A stretch of DNA of 15,419 bases, taken from NCBI GenBank assembly GCA_029266015.1, contig JAJUFK010000024.1, positions 1-15,419 of the forward strand, given 5' to 3'. This DNA comes from Bacteroidota bacterium (GTDB lineage Bacteria > Bacteroidota > Bacteroidia > Bacteroidales > UBA1715). This document shows positions 7,943 through 15,306 of this stretch, one piece after another (the first letter of the stretch is position 1; each line of letters starts with the position of its first letter). The notes beneath the pieces were generated by a model that saw only the letters and a list, made by a program, of their open reading frames with translations, was not told the DNA's origin and made no database searches. The translations under genes and the position numbers were made by a program.

Positions 7943-8597
7943 ATTTGTTAGGTTTTAAGATTACTATTTTATTTTTTTATAGTGCCACAAAGACACGAAG
8001 GCTCAAAGGTTTAATTACTTTTTATCTACTTTATTGTATTTTTTTAGCGTCTTGGCGACTTCGTGGCTTTTTTTATAGTGCCACAAAGACACAAAGACTC
8101 AAAGGTTCATTCTACTTTTTATCTACTTTATTGTATTTTTTAGCATCTTGGTGACTTCGTGGCTTTTTTTATAGTGCCACAAAGACACTAAGACTCAAAG
8201 GTTCATTCTACTTTTTATCTACTTTATTGTATTTTTTTAGCGTCTTGGCGACTTAGAGGCTTTTTTTATAGTGCCACAAAGACACTAAGACTCAAAGGTT
8301 TATTTTACTTTTTATCTACTTTATTGTATTTTTTTAGCGTCTTGGTGACTTCGTGGCTTTTTTTATAGTGCCACAAAGACACTAAGACTCAAAGGTTCAT
8401 TCTACTTTTTATCTACTTTATTGTATTTTTTAGCGTCTTGGCGACTTCGTAGCTTTTTTTATAGTGCCACAAAGACACAAAGACTCAAAGGTTCATTCTA
8501 CTTTTTATCTACTTTATTGTATTTTTTAGCATCTTGGTGACTTCGTGGCTTTTTTATAGTGCCACAAAGACACCAACATACACTAATAATATTAAGA
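7943..8597. other. 655-bp intergenic region between hcp and ferredoxin genes
   Basis: Almost the whole interval is the tandem hairpin repeat array (7972-8574). The 29 bp next to the ferredoxin ATG and the 23 bp next to the hcp stop are the only unrelated sequence. I see no tRNA, no credible coding sequence and no clear promoter. Plus-strand reading frames stay open only because the 96-bp period is a multiple of three. Confidence 0.75.
7972..8574. repeat. Tandem array of six 95-97 bp hairpin-forming repeats plus a partial seventh
   Basis: AGTGCCACAAAGACAC recurs at 7981, 8077, 8173, 8270, 8367, 8463 and 8558, giving periods of 96, 96, 97, 97, 96 and 95 bp; the last copy is cut after 16 bases. 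Within each unit the left arm GCCACAAAGACACTAAGAC is an imperfect inverted copy of the right arm (GTCTTGGCGACTTCGTGGC), with a conserved AT-rich centre of about 45 bp. Read on the minus strand, the direction of the flanking genes, two of the arm differences become G-U pairs, so the hairpin is better in that transcript. The centre is as conserved as the arms, which suggests recent amplification. A related dispersed copy lies at 4615-4727. Confidence 0.9.
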
Positions 8598-10262
8598 TTA
8601 CAATGATTCAACCGATTCTCCTAGTAATTGTTTAATATCTTCGTCAACTGTTCCAATGCCGCCAATACCAAAATTTTCAACAAGTACGTTTGCCACATTT
8701 GGCGATAAAAATGCCGGTAAGGTTGGACCTAAATGTATGTTTTTAACTCCTAAATATAATAATGCAAGGAGCACAATTACAGCCTTTTGTTCGTACCAAG
8801 CAATATTGTATGCAATTGGCAATTCGTTAATATCGTTGAGTTCAAATACTTCTTTCAGTTTTAGTGCAATTACTGCAAGTGAATACGAATCGTTACATTG
8901 TCCCGCATCAAGCATACGAGGTATCCCGTTAATATCGCCCAGAGCTAATTTGTTGTACCGATATTTTGCACAGCCTGCTGTTAATATTACCACATCGTGC
9001 GGTAGTTGTTTCGCGAATTCGGTATAGTAATCGCGAGAATTCATACGACCATCGCAGCCTGCCATAACAACAAATTTACGAATAGCCCCCGATTTTACAG
9101 CGTCTACTACTTTATCGGCAAGTTGCAAAACTTGGTTGTGAGCAAATCCTCCAATTATTTCACCTGTTTCTATTTCGGTAGGCGATGCCAATCTTTTTGC
9201 ATGTTCTATAATTGCCGAAAAATCTTTTGGTTGTCCGTCGGTTCGGTCGGGAATATGTGTGCACCCGTTAACACCGGTAGCTCCTGTTGTATAAATTCTA
9301 TCGATATACGACGCTTTGGGAGGAACAATACAATTTGTGGTAAACAATACCGGACCATTGAAACTTTCGAATTCTTCTTTTTGCTTCCACCACGCGTTAC
9401 CGTAATTTCCAACAAAGTGCGAATATTTTTTGAATGCAGGGTAGTAGTGTGCCGGCAACATTTCGCTATGGGTATACACGTCTACTCCGGTTCCTTCGGT
9501 TTGTTTGAGCAATTCTTCCATATCTTTGAGGTCGTGACCACTTATAAGAATTGCCGGATTGTTGCGAACCCCAATATTTACTTTGGTAATTTCGGGATTT
9601 CCATATGCTTCGGTATTTGCAGCATCGAGCAATGCCATAGCATCTACACCATATTTGCCGGTTTCCAGAGTAAGGGCAATTAATTCATCAGCCGAAATGT
9701 CGATACGGATAGTAGCAGCCATAGCACGGTGCATAAATCCATACATGTTGGTACTTCGTTTTCCTAAATTGTGAGCGTGTTCGGCATACGCTGCCATACC
9801 TTTAAGTCCATAGGTTATAAGCTCTTTGAGCGAACGGATATCTTCGTTGGTTTCGTTCAAAATACTTACCAATAAACTTTGTGCAGTTATTTTCTCGTCG
9901 GTATCCGACATTATTTTTGCTTGACTCGGAATTTCTGTTGGAATACTTACATTATTTTGTTGCAAGACATCTACAACCGCAGTTCGCACTTGCATAGCTT
10001 GTTTAATTTTTGCAATAATTTTTTCGTCATCAAAATTGGCATTGGTTATAGTCATAAACAAAGCTTCGAACACAAACGTATCGGCTTGGTCAACCGCTAT
10101 ATTATTTGTGTGTGCACTATGAGCGTACCACGATACCCCTTTTGATACATATATAAGTAAATCTTGCAGATTCGAAACTTCTTCGGTTTTTCCACATACT
10201 CCTTTGATGGTACATCCGGTACCTTTAGCTGCCTCTTGGCATTGAAAACAAAACATTGACAT
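8598..10262 (-). CDS. hcp: Hybrid-cluster protein (hydroxylamine/NO reductase), class I
   Basis: 554 residues from ATG 10262 (a second ATG two codons later is equally plausible). The N-terminal cysteines C5-x2-C8-x8-C17-x5-C23 match the class I spacing of anaerobes such as Desulfovibrio and hold the [4Fe-4S] cluster. All eight expected ligands of the 4Fe-2S-2O hybrid cluster can be placed: H243 (GHDL), E267 (THSEM), C311 (TTNC), C403 (AGCDGR, the persulfide-type position), C431 (TAGCAKYRYNK), C456 (DAGQCND), E491 and K493 (WYEQKAV). Length matches the family. Hcp is cytoplasmic; proposed activities are reduction of NO to N2O and of hydroxylamine to ammonia. No Hcr-type reductase is nearby. 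Instead a 4Fe-4S protein gene lies 90 bp upstream on the same strand and a ferredoxin gene lies downstream. Function by family is firm; the physiological substrate is debated. Confidence 0.97.
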   Translation of the reverse strand: MSMFCFQCQEAAKGTGCTIKGVCGKTEEVSNLQDLLIYVSKGVSWYAHSAHTNNIAVDQADTFVFEALFMTITNANFDDEKIIAKIKQAMQVRTAVVDVLQQNNVSIPTEIPSQAKIMSDTDEKITAQSLLVSILNETNEDIRSLKELITYGLKGMAAYAEHAHNLGKRSTNMYGFMHRAMAATIRIDISADELIALTLETGKYGVDAMALLDAANTEAYGNPEITKVNIGVRNNPAILISGHDLKDMEELLKQTEGTGVDVYTHSEMLPAHYYPAFKKYSHFVGNYGNAWWKQKEEFESFNGPVLFTTNCIVPPKASYIDRIYTTGATGVNGCTHIPDRTDGQPKDFSAIIEHAKRLASPTEIETGEIIGGFAHNQVLQLADKVVDAVKSGAIRKFVVMAGCDGRMNSRDYYTEFAKQLPHDVVILTAGCAKYRYNKLALGDINGIPRMLDAGQCNDSYSLAVIALKLKEVFELNDINELPIAYNIAWYEQKAVIVLLALLYLGVKNIHLGPTLPAFLSPNVANVLVENFGIGGIGTVDEDIKQLLGESVESL

Positions 10263-10352
10263 TTTTTTTATAATTTTTAATTCTTAATTTTTAATTTTTA
10301 ATTGAAGAAAGATTTTCTAATTCATAATTTTTAATTCATAATTAAAAATTAT
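10263..10352. repeat. AT-rich degenerate repeat between hcp and the 4Fe-4S protein gene
   Basis: The 90-bp gap consists of near-copies of TAATTTTTAATT and TAATTCATAATT, with inverted words such as TTTTTAATT and AATTAAAAA. It is a low-complexity intergenic block of the type common in this phylum. On the minus strand it provides an A-rich leader directly before the hcp ATG. I see no TAnnTTTG promoter element, so hcp may depend on transcription from upstream. Confidence 0.5.
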
Positions 10353-11252
10353 CTATATCCATTCTTCCGATAGTATTTCTCCCTTAATACTTACTATTAT
10401 TGCTTTAATTGGTATTTTACGACTTGCTTGCGAAACTGCTTGACGAGCCATTTGAACTAGTCCACCGCAGCATGGCACTTCCATTATCATTACGGTGAGT
10501 GTGTTTATTTTTGCTTGGTCTATCATGGCACTTAATTTTTGAATATAGATATCGCTGCCATGGTCTAATTTAGGACACGCTATAGCCAAACCTTTGCCTT
10601 TGAGATAGGTGTCGTGAAAATTTCCGAGCGAAAAAGCTACACAATCTGCTGCCAGAAGTACGTCGGCTTGTTGGAAATATTGAGCCATAGGATTTACCAA
10701 ATGTAACTGTACCGGCCACTGACGCAATTGCGATTGTCCGCTTACGGCAATACTTTCTATCTGAAGTTTTGGAACATCAAACGCAATAGTTTGACTACCC
10801 GGGCAACCACCGCCGGCATGATGCATAGCATGGCCACCTTGCACTTGATGTGCAGCAGGTTTACCATAATTATGCACAGTAAATATTACTTCGCTTACAT
10901 CAAAATCTATAGTAGATTCATGTGATTTTAAGTAGCGTACCCCTTCGCGTAAGAAATCAATTTCGCCATGATCTTTTAAATGTTTGAGGTGCGCTAATAC
11001 GGTATTTTTACCTTTCGAAACCATAATCTCCATAACTTTGGTTTCGTTATATGCTTCTGCTTCGCGTTTTTCTAAAGTTATAGCACCCACCGGGCAATGT
11101 CCAATGCATGCACCAAGGCCATCGCACATAAGGTCGCTAATCAATCGCGCCTTGCCATCAATCATTTGCAACGCCCCTTCATGACAGTTTGGAACACATT
11201 CGCCACAGCCATTGCAAAGGTCCTCGTCTATCGTTACTATTTCTCGTATCAT
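10353..11252 (-). CDS. 4Fe-4S binding protein with cysteine-rich C-terminal domain, Hcp-associated
   Basis: 299 residues from ATG 11252. Residues 1-60 are a two-cluster ferredoxin module. Cluster 1 has C13, C16, C19 and C23. Cluster 2 has C43, C49 and C53-P, while the usual second cysteine is L46 (CDGLGACIGHCP); I recall this variant from relatives, so it is unlikely to be damage. A linker around 136-149 is rich in His and Gly (HAMHHAGGG). The C-terminal domain carries C150 (GGCPGS), C204 (AADC), C226 (IACPKLD) and a CC pair at 261-262 (PCCGGL), enough for a further metal or Fe-S site. No membrane segment or signal peptide is seen. It lies directly upstream of hcp and divergent from the Crp/Fnr gene. 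A role as electron donor to Hcp, taking the place of Hcr, is my inference. Confidence 0.85.
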   Translation of the reverse strand: MIREIVTIDEDLCNGCGECVPNCHEGALQMIDGKARLISDLMCDGLGACIGHCPVGAITLEKREAEAYNETKVMEIMVSKGKNTVLAHLKHLKDHGEIDFLREGVRYLKSHESTIDFDVSEVIFTVHNYGKPAAHQVQGGHAMHHAGGGCPGSQTIAFDVPKLQIESIAVSGQSQLRQWPVQLHLVNPMAQYFQQADVLLAADCVAFSLGNFHDTYLKGKGLAIACPKLDHGSDIYIQKLSAMIDQAKINTLTVMIMEVPCCGGLVQMARQAVSQASRKIPIKAIIVSIKGEILSEEWI

Positions 11253-11279
11253 GTGAATAATATTTTTTTAAGTATAGTG

Positions 11280-11287
11280 CAAACATA
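11280..11287 (-). promoter_or_regulatory. Candidate -7 element for the 4Fe-4S protein/hcp operon
   Basis: The minus strand reads TATGTTTG, an exact TAnnTTTG match. The predicted start near 11276 leaves about 24 nt to the ATG at 11252. No good -33 TTTG is present, which fits a promoter needing an activator. The centre of the 22-bp dyad (11316.5) is about 40 bp upstream of this start, close to the -41.5 position of class II Crp/Fnr activation. Confidence 0.45.
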
Positions 11288-11302
11288 TAGCGATAAAATA
11301 TG

Positions 11303-11310
11303 TAATTTTG
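11303..11310 (+). promoter_or_regulatory. Candidate -7 element for the Crp/Fnr gene
   Basis: TAATTTTG matches TAnnTTTG and would start transcription near 11314, about 33 nt before the ATG at 11347. Its last five bases lie inside the 22-bp dyad, so a bound regulator would block this promoter; autorepression is inferred. Confidence 0.4.
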
Positions 11311-11327
11311 TAACATGTGTTACAAAA
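11306..11327. promoter_or_regulatory. 22-bp perfect dyad, probable Crp/Fnr-family operator
   Basis: The arms TTTTGTAAC and GTTACAAAA are exact reverse complements separated by 4 nt (ATGT). The length, spacing and outer TGTxxC...GxxACA form fit a Crp/Fnr-family site. It is placed between the divergent 4Fe-4S/hcp genes and the Crp/Fnr gene, the usual place for the operator of the adjacent regulator. I found no second copy of both arms elsewhere in the window. Confidence 0.7.
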
Positions 11328-11346
11328 TATATATTTTTATCAAAAA

Positions 11347-12066
11347 ATGAAAAACATGCTTGAACCTTGTTCTAATAATTGTAGTTTTTGTTTTGTTCAG
11401 TATACCGATGTAATGAGTACCGAGAATTTATTTCGTGGCATTGACAGACAAGAAATAGGAGAAATTATTCGCAATGTACATCATCAAGTTCGAAATTATA
11501 AGACTGGAGAAGTGCTTATATATGAAGAGGATGAATATAATTCCTTGCTTATACTGGTGCAAGGAGCGGTGCGAACAGAGATGATGAATCCCGAAGGTCA
11601 GTTGCTTGTTTTGGAACAATTAGATGCACCGGCCACATTAGCACCCGGGGCATTATTTGCGTCGCAGCCGCACATACCGGTAAGTGTAGTAGCGCAAAGC
11701 GACTGTAGAGCTCTTATTATTTCGCGCGAATCTATGAATCAAATATTGGCAACTAATCCTCAAGTACTTACCAATTTTGTTCGCATATTATCAAATAGAG
11801 TACAGTTTTTATCAAATCGTTTAAAATCGTTGCAGTTTCAAAGTTTACGGTCAAAATTTGCACAACATGTTTTACAGCAATATGTTTTACAAAAAAGCAC
11901 TCAAATAGTATTAAAAAAGACACAACAAGAATTGTCGGAAATGTTTGGAGTAGCACGCCCATCGCTTGCCAGAGTAGTTCGGGATATGCACAACGAAGGT
12001 ATCATACATGCAAAAGGTAAACATATTGAAATACGTAATATAGACATGCTACGTAAAACTAAATAG
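11347..12066 (+). CDS. Crp/Fnr-family transcription regulator with N-terminal cysteines, HcpR-like by context
   Basis: 239 residues from ATG 11347. A GTG at 11317 in the same frame lies inside the operator dyad and almost on the predicted transcription start, so it is rejected. A cyclic-nucleotide-binding-type beta-barrel (about 22-130) is followed by the long dimer helix (about 140-170) and a winged helix with HTH QQELSEMFGVARPSLARVVRDM (about 193-214). The recognition helix has RPSLAR where Fnr has an ETxSR-type sequence, so the DNA site need not match Fnr's. Cysteines C8, C12 and C15 (CSNNCSFC) plus C120 mimic the three N-terminal cysteines and C122 of E. coli Fnr, though with different spacing; a [4Fe-4S] sensor is plausible, while HcpR proteins elsewhere are reported to bind heme. 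Position and operator point to control of the hcp operon. Confidence 0.88.
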   Translation: MKNMLEPCSNNCSFCFVQYTDVMSTENLFRGIDRQEIGEIIRNVHHQVRNYKTGEVLIYEEDEYNSLLILVQGAVRTEMMNPEGQLLVLEQLDAPATLAPGALFASQPHIPVSVVAQSDCRALIISRESMNQILATNPQVLTNFVRILSNRVQFLSNRLKSLQFQSLRSKFAQHVLQQYVLQKSTQIVLKKTQQELSEMFGVARPSLARVVRDMHNEGIIHAKGKHIEIRNIDMLRKTK

Positions 12067-12145
12067 CAAAAACTCTTACTAGTTGCTCAGAAAATACCTT
12101 AAAAATAAAATAATAATAAAAACCCCATATATATTAAAAAAATAA

Positions 12146-12153
12146 TATATTTG
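12146..12153 (+). promoter_or_regulatory. Candidate -7 element for secDF
   Basis: TATATTTG is an exact match to the Bacteroidota -7 consensus TAnnTTTG, within the 159-bp gap before secDF. It predicts a start near 12157 and an A/T-rich leader of about 70 nt. No clear -33 TTTG was found at the expected spacing. Confidence 0.45.
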
Positions 12154-12225
12154 CGGGTAAAAATTTTGAAGGTTATAAAAAACCTGAAGTAACTTATTTT
12201 AAACTAATTATAAAAATTTCACACA

Positions 12226-15213
12226 ATGCAGAACAAAGGTTTTATTCGTGTATTTGCAATATTATTGGTATTAGCAGCTCTATATTCATTATCATTTACG
12301 TATTATACTTGGAAAGCAAGTAGAGATGCTGATGCATATGCACACGGCGATGCACAAAAACGTAAAGAATTTCTTGATTCTCTAACGCAAGTTGATGATT
12401 ATTACAACTTTTTAGGGTTACGAAAATTTAGTTATTCCGATTGTCAACAACATGAATTAAATCTTGGTCTTGACCTTAAAGGAGGTATGAACGTTACGCT
12501 TCAAATTTCGATAAAAGATATGATAATGAATTTATCGAACGAAGGCGAAGATGACACTGTTTTAATGAAAACTTTACAACGTGCCGATGTATTAGAACGT
12601 TCTTCAAAAGAAGAATATGTAACATTATTTGGAAAAGCATTTGCAGAATTATATCCTAATAAGAGTTTGCGTACTTTATTTATTGCAAATGAAGATATGC
12701 AATCAAAAATCACATTTAATTCTACAAATGAAGAAGTTCTTGCTGTGTTAAGTTCCGAAGCAAAAGCCGCAATAGATAATTCATTCAATATCATAAGAAC
12801 ACGTATTGACCGTTTTGGGGTAACACAACCAAACATTCAAAATCTTGGTGGAGGACGCATATTAGTTGAATTACCGGGAGTACAAGATCAAGACCGTGTG
12901 CGTGATTTATTACAAAGTTCTGCAAAATTAGAATTCTGGGAAACTTACAACAATTCAGAAATATACTCGGTTATATTTGAAATAAATAAGACATTAGCAG
13001 CTCTTAATGCATTAAAAGAAAATAAAGATACAGTAAAAAAAGCGAAAGAAGTTTCAAAAGCTGACACAACTAAAAAAACAGAATTATCACTTAAAGAACA
13101 GCTTAAACAAGACACTACAAAACTTGCAAAAGCTGACAGCACCAAATCAAAAGAACAAATTCAAAAAGAAAATCCATTATTCTCACGATTTATTCCTAAC
13201 ATATCACAAGATGGTCGTCCTGGTATAGGCCCTGTAGTAGGTTTTGCACAAAAATCTGATTTGGCAGCAATAGATTCTATACTTAGAATGCCCGAAGTAC
13301 GTGAAATAATTGATGCAAATGCACCGGAATTAAAACTTACATGGTCTAAAAAATCAAACGACAATGGTTTTTATTCATTAGTAGCCCTTAAAGATTTAGA
13401 TCGTGACGGCAAAGCGTCATTAGAAGGTGACGTAGTTGTAGATGCTCGTCCTGAATTTAGTCAAATGGGAGGTTCTGCAAGTGTACGAATGGTAATGAAC
13501 AGTGATGGAGCTAAAGAATGGAGACGATTAACAAAAGAAAACATTCAACGTTCGGTAGCTATAGTACTTGACGGATATGTTTATTCATTCCCGACAGTAC
13601 AAACAGAAATTGCCGATGGAATATCATCTATAACAGGTAATTTTACTATACCGGAAGCTACTGACTTAGCAAATATTTTAAAATCAGGAAAACTTTCGGC
13701 AGCTGCAGAGATTATAAATGCTGAATTTGTAGGCCCTTCACTTGGTAAAGAGTCAATTAATAAAGGTATCATTTCATTTTTGGTAGCTTTTGTTATAGTT
13801 CTTTTATACATGTTTTTATATTATCAAAAAGCAGGGCTTGTTGCAAATATTGCATTATTGCTTAACTTATTTTTAATTTTTGGTGTTCTTGCATCGCTTG
13901 GCGCTGTATTAACATTGCCCGGTATTGCAGGTATCGTGCTTACGTTGGGTATGGCGGTAGATGCCAATGTGATAATTTATGAACGTATCCGTGAAGAAAT
14001 GGCTCAAGGTAAAGGTATGAAATTAGCAATTGCAGACGGTTTTAAAAATGCATATTCGGCAATTATAGATGCTAACGTTACAACTATAATTATAGCAATA
14101 ATTTTATACTTATTCGGTAAAGGACCTATACAAGGTTTTGCTACTACTCTTATCATTGGAGTGTTAACATCATTATTCTGCGGAATCTTTATTACTCGTT
14201 TAATATTTGAAAGAATGTTAACTAAAAAGAGAAACATTACTTTTGACACAAAACTAACTCGTAATGCATTTAAAAATGTGAATTTTGATTATATAGGAAC
14301 TCGCAAAATATATTATATAATATCATCGGTTATTATACTTATAGGAATTGTATCAATGTTTGCACGCGGTTGGAATGTTGGTGTTGACTTTAAAGGTGGA
14401 CGTTCATATATAGTACAAATTGATGATAATAAAAATACCGCACCTATTGAAAAATCATTGCAAGTACAGTTTGGAAAAGCTCCGGAAGTAAAAACATTTG
14501 GCGCGAGTGAAATAAAAATTACTACAGATTACATGATTAATGAAAAAGGTCCTACAGTAGACAGTTTAGTTGAAGCACGTTTATTTGAAGGATTAAAACC
14601 AATTTTACCACAAGGAACCGATTTTGATGGATTTATGAAAAACCATTTACGTCAATCAGATATGGTTGGACCTACTATTGCAAACGACATTATATGGAGT
14701 GCTATCATTTCAGTAGTATTAGCTCTATTGTTTATTTTCTTATACATATTTGTTCGTTTCAGAAACTGGCAATTTGGTATGGGAGCAGTTGCAGCATTAT
14801 TCCACGACGTGTTGGTTGTATTGGGTATATTCTCTCTTCTTCACGGTATTGTTCCATTCTCATTAGAAATAGGTCAATCATTTATAGCAGCAATTCTTAC
14901 CGTGATTGGTTACTCTGTCAACGATACAGTGATTGTGTTTGACCGTGTACGTGAAATAACTATAGAATTCCCTAAACGTCAAACTATTAAATTATTTAAT
15001 CAAGGGTTAAATAGTACTATAAGTCGTACAATCAATACTTCGTTAACTACAATATTAGTATTATTAATCATATTCTTATTTGGTGGTGATTCTATCAAAG
15101 GATTTGTGTTTGCAATGTTAATAGGTATTGTTATAGGAACATATTCTTCATTATTTGTTGCGTCTCCAATTACATTTGATTTGTTGAAAAAACAAAATAA
15201 AATTATTGAATAA
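12226..15213 (+). CDS. secDF: SecDF, fused protein-export membrane protein
   Basis: 995 residues from ATG 12226; the fused form of about 1000 residues is normal for Bacteroidota. SecD half: first transmembrane helix at about 4-28, the LGLDLKGG motif (80-87), the periplasmic P1 region with RTRIDRFGV and GGGRILVELPGV, then a helix bundle (about 510-675) with GMAVDANVIIYERIREE and its conserved D579. SecF half: VGVDFKGG (D721 within it) and GYSVNDTVIVFDRVRE with D900. The two membrane aspartates belong to the proton relay that powers late steps of Sec export and release on the periplasmic side. A Lys/Asp/Thr-rich stretch at about 263-314 is a low-complexity insertion in the periplasmic part of SecD. 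It is a single-gene unit here, with its own candidate promoter and a strong terminator at 15234-15269. Confidence 0.97.
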   Translation: MQNKGFIRVFAILLVLAALYSLSFTYYTWKASRDADAYAHGDAQKRKEFLDSLTQVDDYYNFLGLRKFSYSDCQQHELNLGLDLKGGMNVTLQISIKDMIMNLSNEGEDDTVLMKTLQRADVLERSSKEEYVTLFGKAFAELYPNKSLRTLFIANEDMQSKITFNSTNEEVLAVLSSEAKAAIDNSFNIIRTRIDRFGVTQPNIQNLGGGRILVELPGVQDQDRVRDLLQSSAKLEFWETYNNSEIYSVIFEINKTLAALNALKENKDTVKKAKEVSKADTTKKTELSLKEQLKQDTTKLAKADSTKSKEQIQKENPLFSRFIPNISQDGRPGIGPVVGFAQKSDLAAIDSILRMPEVREIIDANAPELKLTWSKKSNDNGFYSLVALKDLDRDGKASLEGDVVVDARPEFSQMGGSASVRMVMNSDGAKEWRRLTKENIQRSVAIVLDGYVYSFPTVQTEIADGISSITGNFTIPEATDLANILKSGKLSAAAEIINAEFVGPSLGKESINKGIISFLVAFVIVLLYMFLYYQKAGLVANIALLLNLFLIFGVLASLGAVLTLPGIAGIVLTLGMAVDANVIIYERIREEMAQGKGMKLAIADGFKNAYSAIIDANVTTIIIAIILYLFGKGPIQGFATTLIIGVLTSLFCGIFITRLIFERMLTKKRNITFDTKLTRNAFKNVNFDYIGTRKIYYIISSVIILIGIVSMFARGWNVGVDFKGGRSYIVQIDDNKNTAPIEKSLQVQFGKAPEVKTFGASEIKITTDYMINEKGPTVDSLVEARLFEGLKPILPQGTDFDGFMKNHLRQSDMVGPTIANDIIWSAIISVVLALLFIFLYIFVRFRNWQFGMGAVAALFHDVLVVLGIFSLLHGIVPFSLEIGQSFIAAILTVIGYSVNDTVIVFDRVREITIEFPKRQTIKLFNQGLNSTISRTINTSLTTILVLLIIFLFGGDSIKGFVFAMLIGIVIGTYSSLFVASPITFDLLKKQNKIIE

Positions 15214-15233
15214 TACGATGTATTATACTATAC

Positions 15234-15269
15234 AAAAAAGGCTGCTTCAGAAATGAGGCAGCCTTTTTT
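15234..15269 (+). terminator. Strong intrinsic terminator after secDF
   Basis: A 16-bp stem with a GAAA tetraloop: the left arm AAAAAAGGCTGCTTCA pairs with TGAGGCAGCCTTTTTT, with one G-T position as the only irregularity, and the right arm ends in six T. The A-run on the left also lets it work on the minus strand, so it could stop transcription coming from the neighbouring insertion sequence. Confidence 0.93.
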
Positions 15270-15306
15270 GATTGTATGTGTAAGCTTCCCATTTTTAGGA
15301 CAGTGT

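Noticed and set aside
7933..8154. Plus-strand reading frame through the repeat array (repeated YSATKT...LKG peptide)
   Set aside because: It stays open only because the repeat period is 96 bp; composition is low complexity, it opposes the flanking genes, and it has no promoter or family resemblance.
7972..8574. CRISPR array
   Set aside because: The whole 95-97 bp unit is conserved, including its centre; there are no unique spacers and no cas genes in the window.
9006..9683. 225-codon open frame antisense to hcp
   Set aside because: It is a shadow of the hcp coding strand with cysteine/phenylalanine-rich meaningless sequence; hcp itself has every expected cluster ligand.
11317..11346. Upstream GTG start for the Crp/Fnr gene
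   Set aside because: It lies inside the operator dyad and only about 3 nt after the predicted transcription start; ATG 11347 is better placed.
11370..11394. Radical-SAM-like CxxxCxxC motif in the Crp/Fnr protein
   Set aside because: CSNNCSFC has the right spacing, but the protein is a complete cyclic-nucleotide-fold plus winged-helix regulator with no TIM barrel, so a sensor cluster is the better reading.
11870..11905. Short direct repeat ATGTTTTACA in the Crp/Fnr gene
   Set aside because: It encodes HVLQQYVLQ within a normal helix and is explained by codon choice; there is no sign of a regulatory or mobile element.
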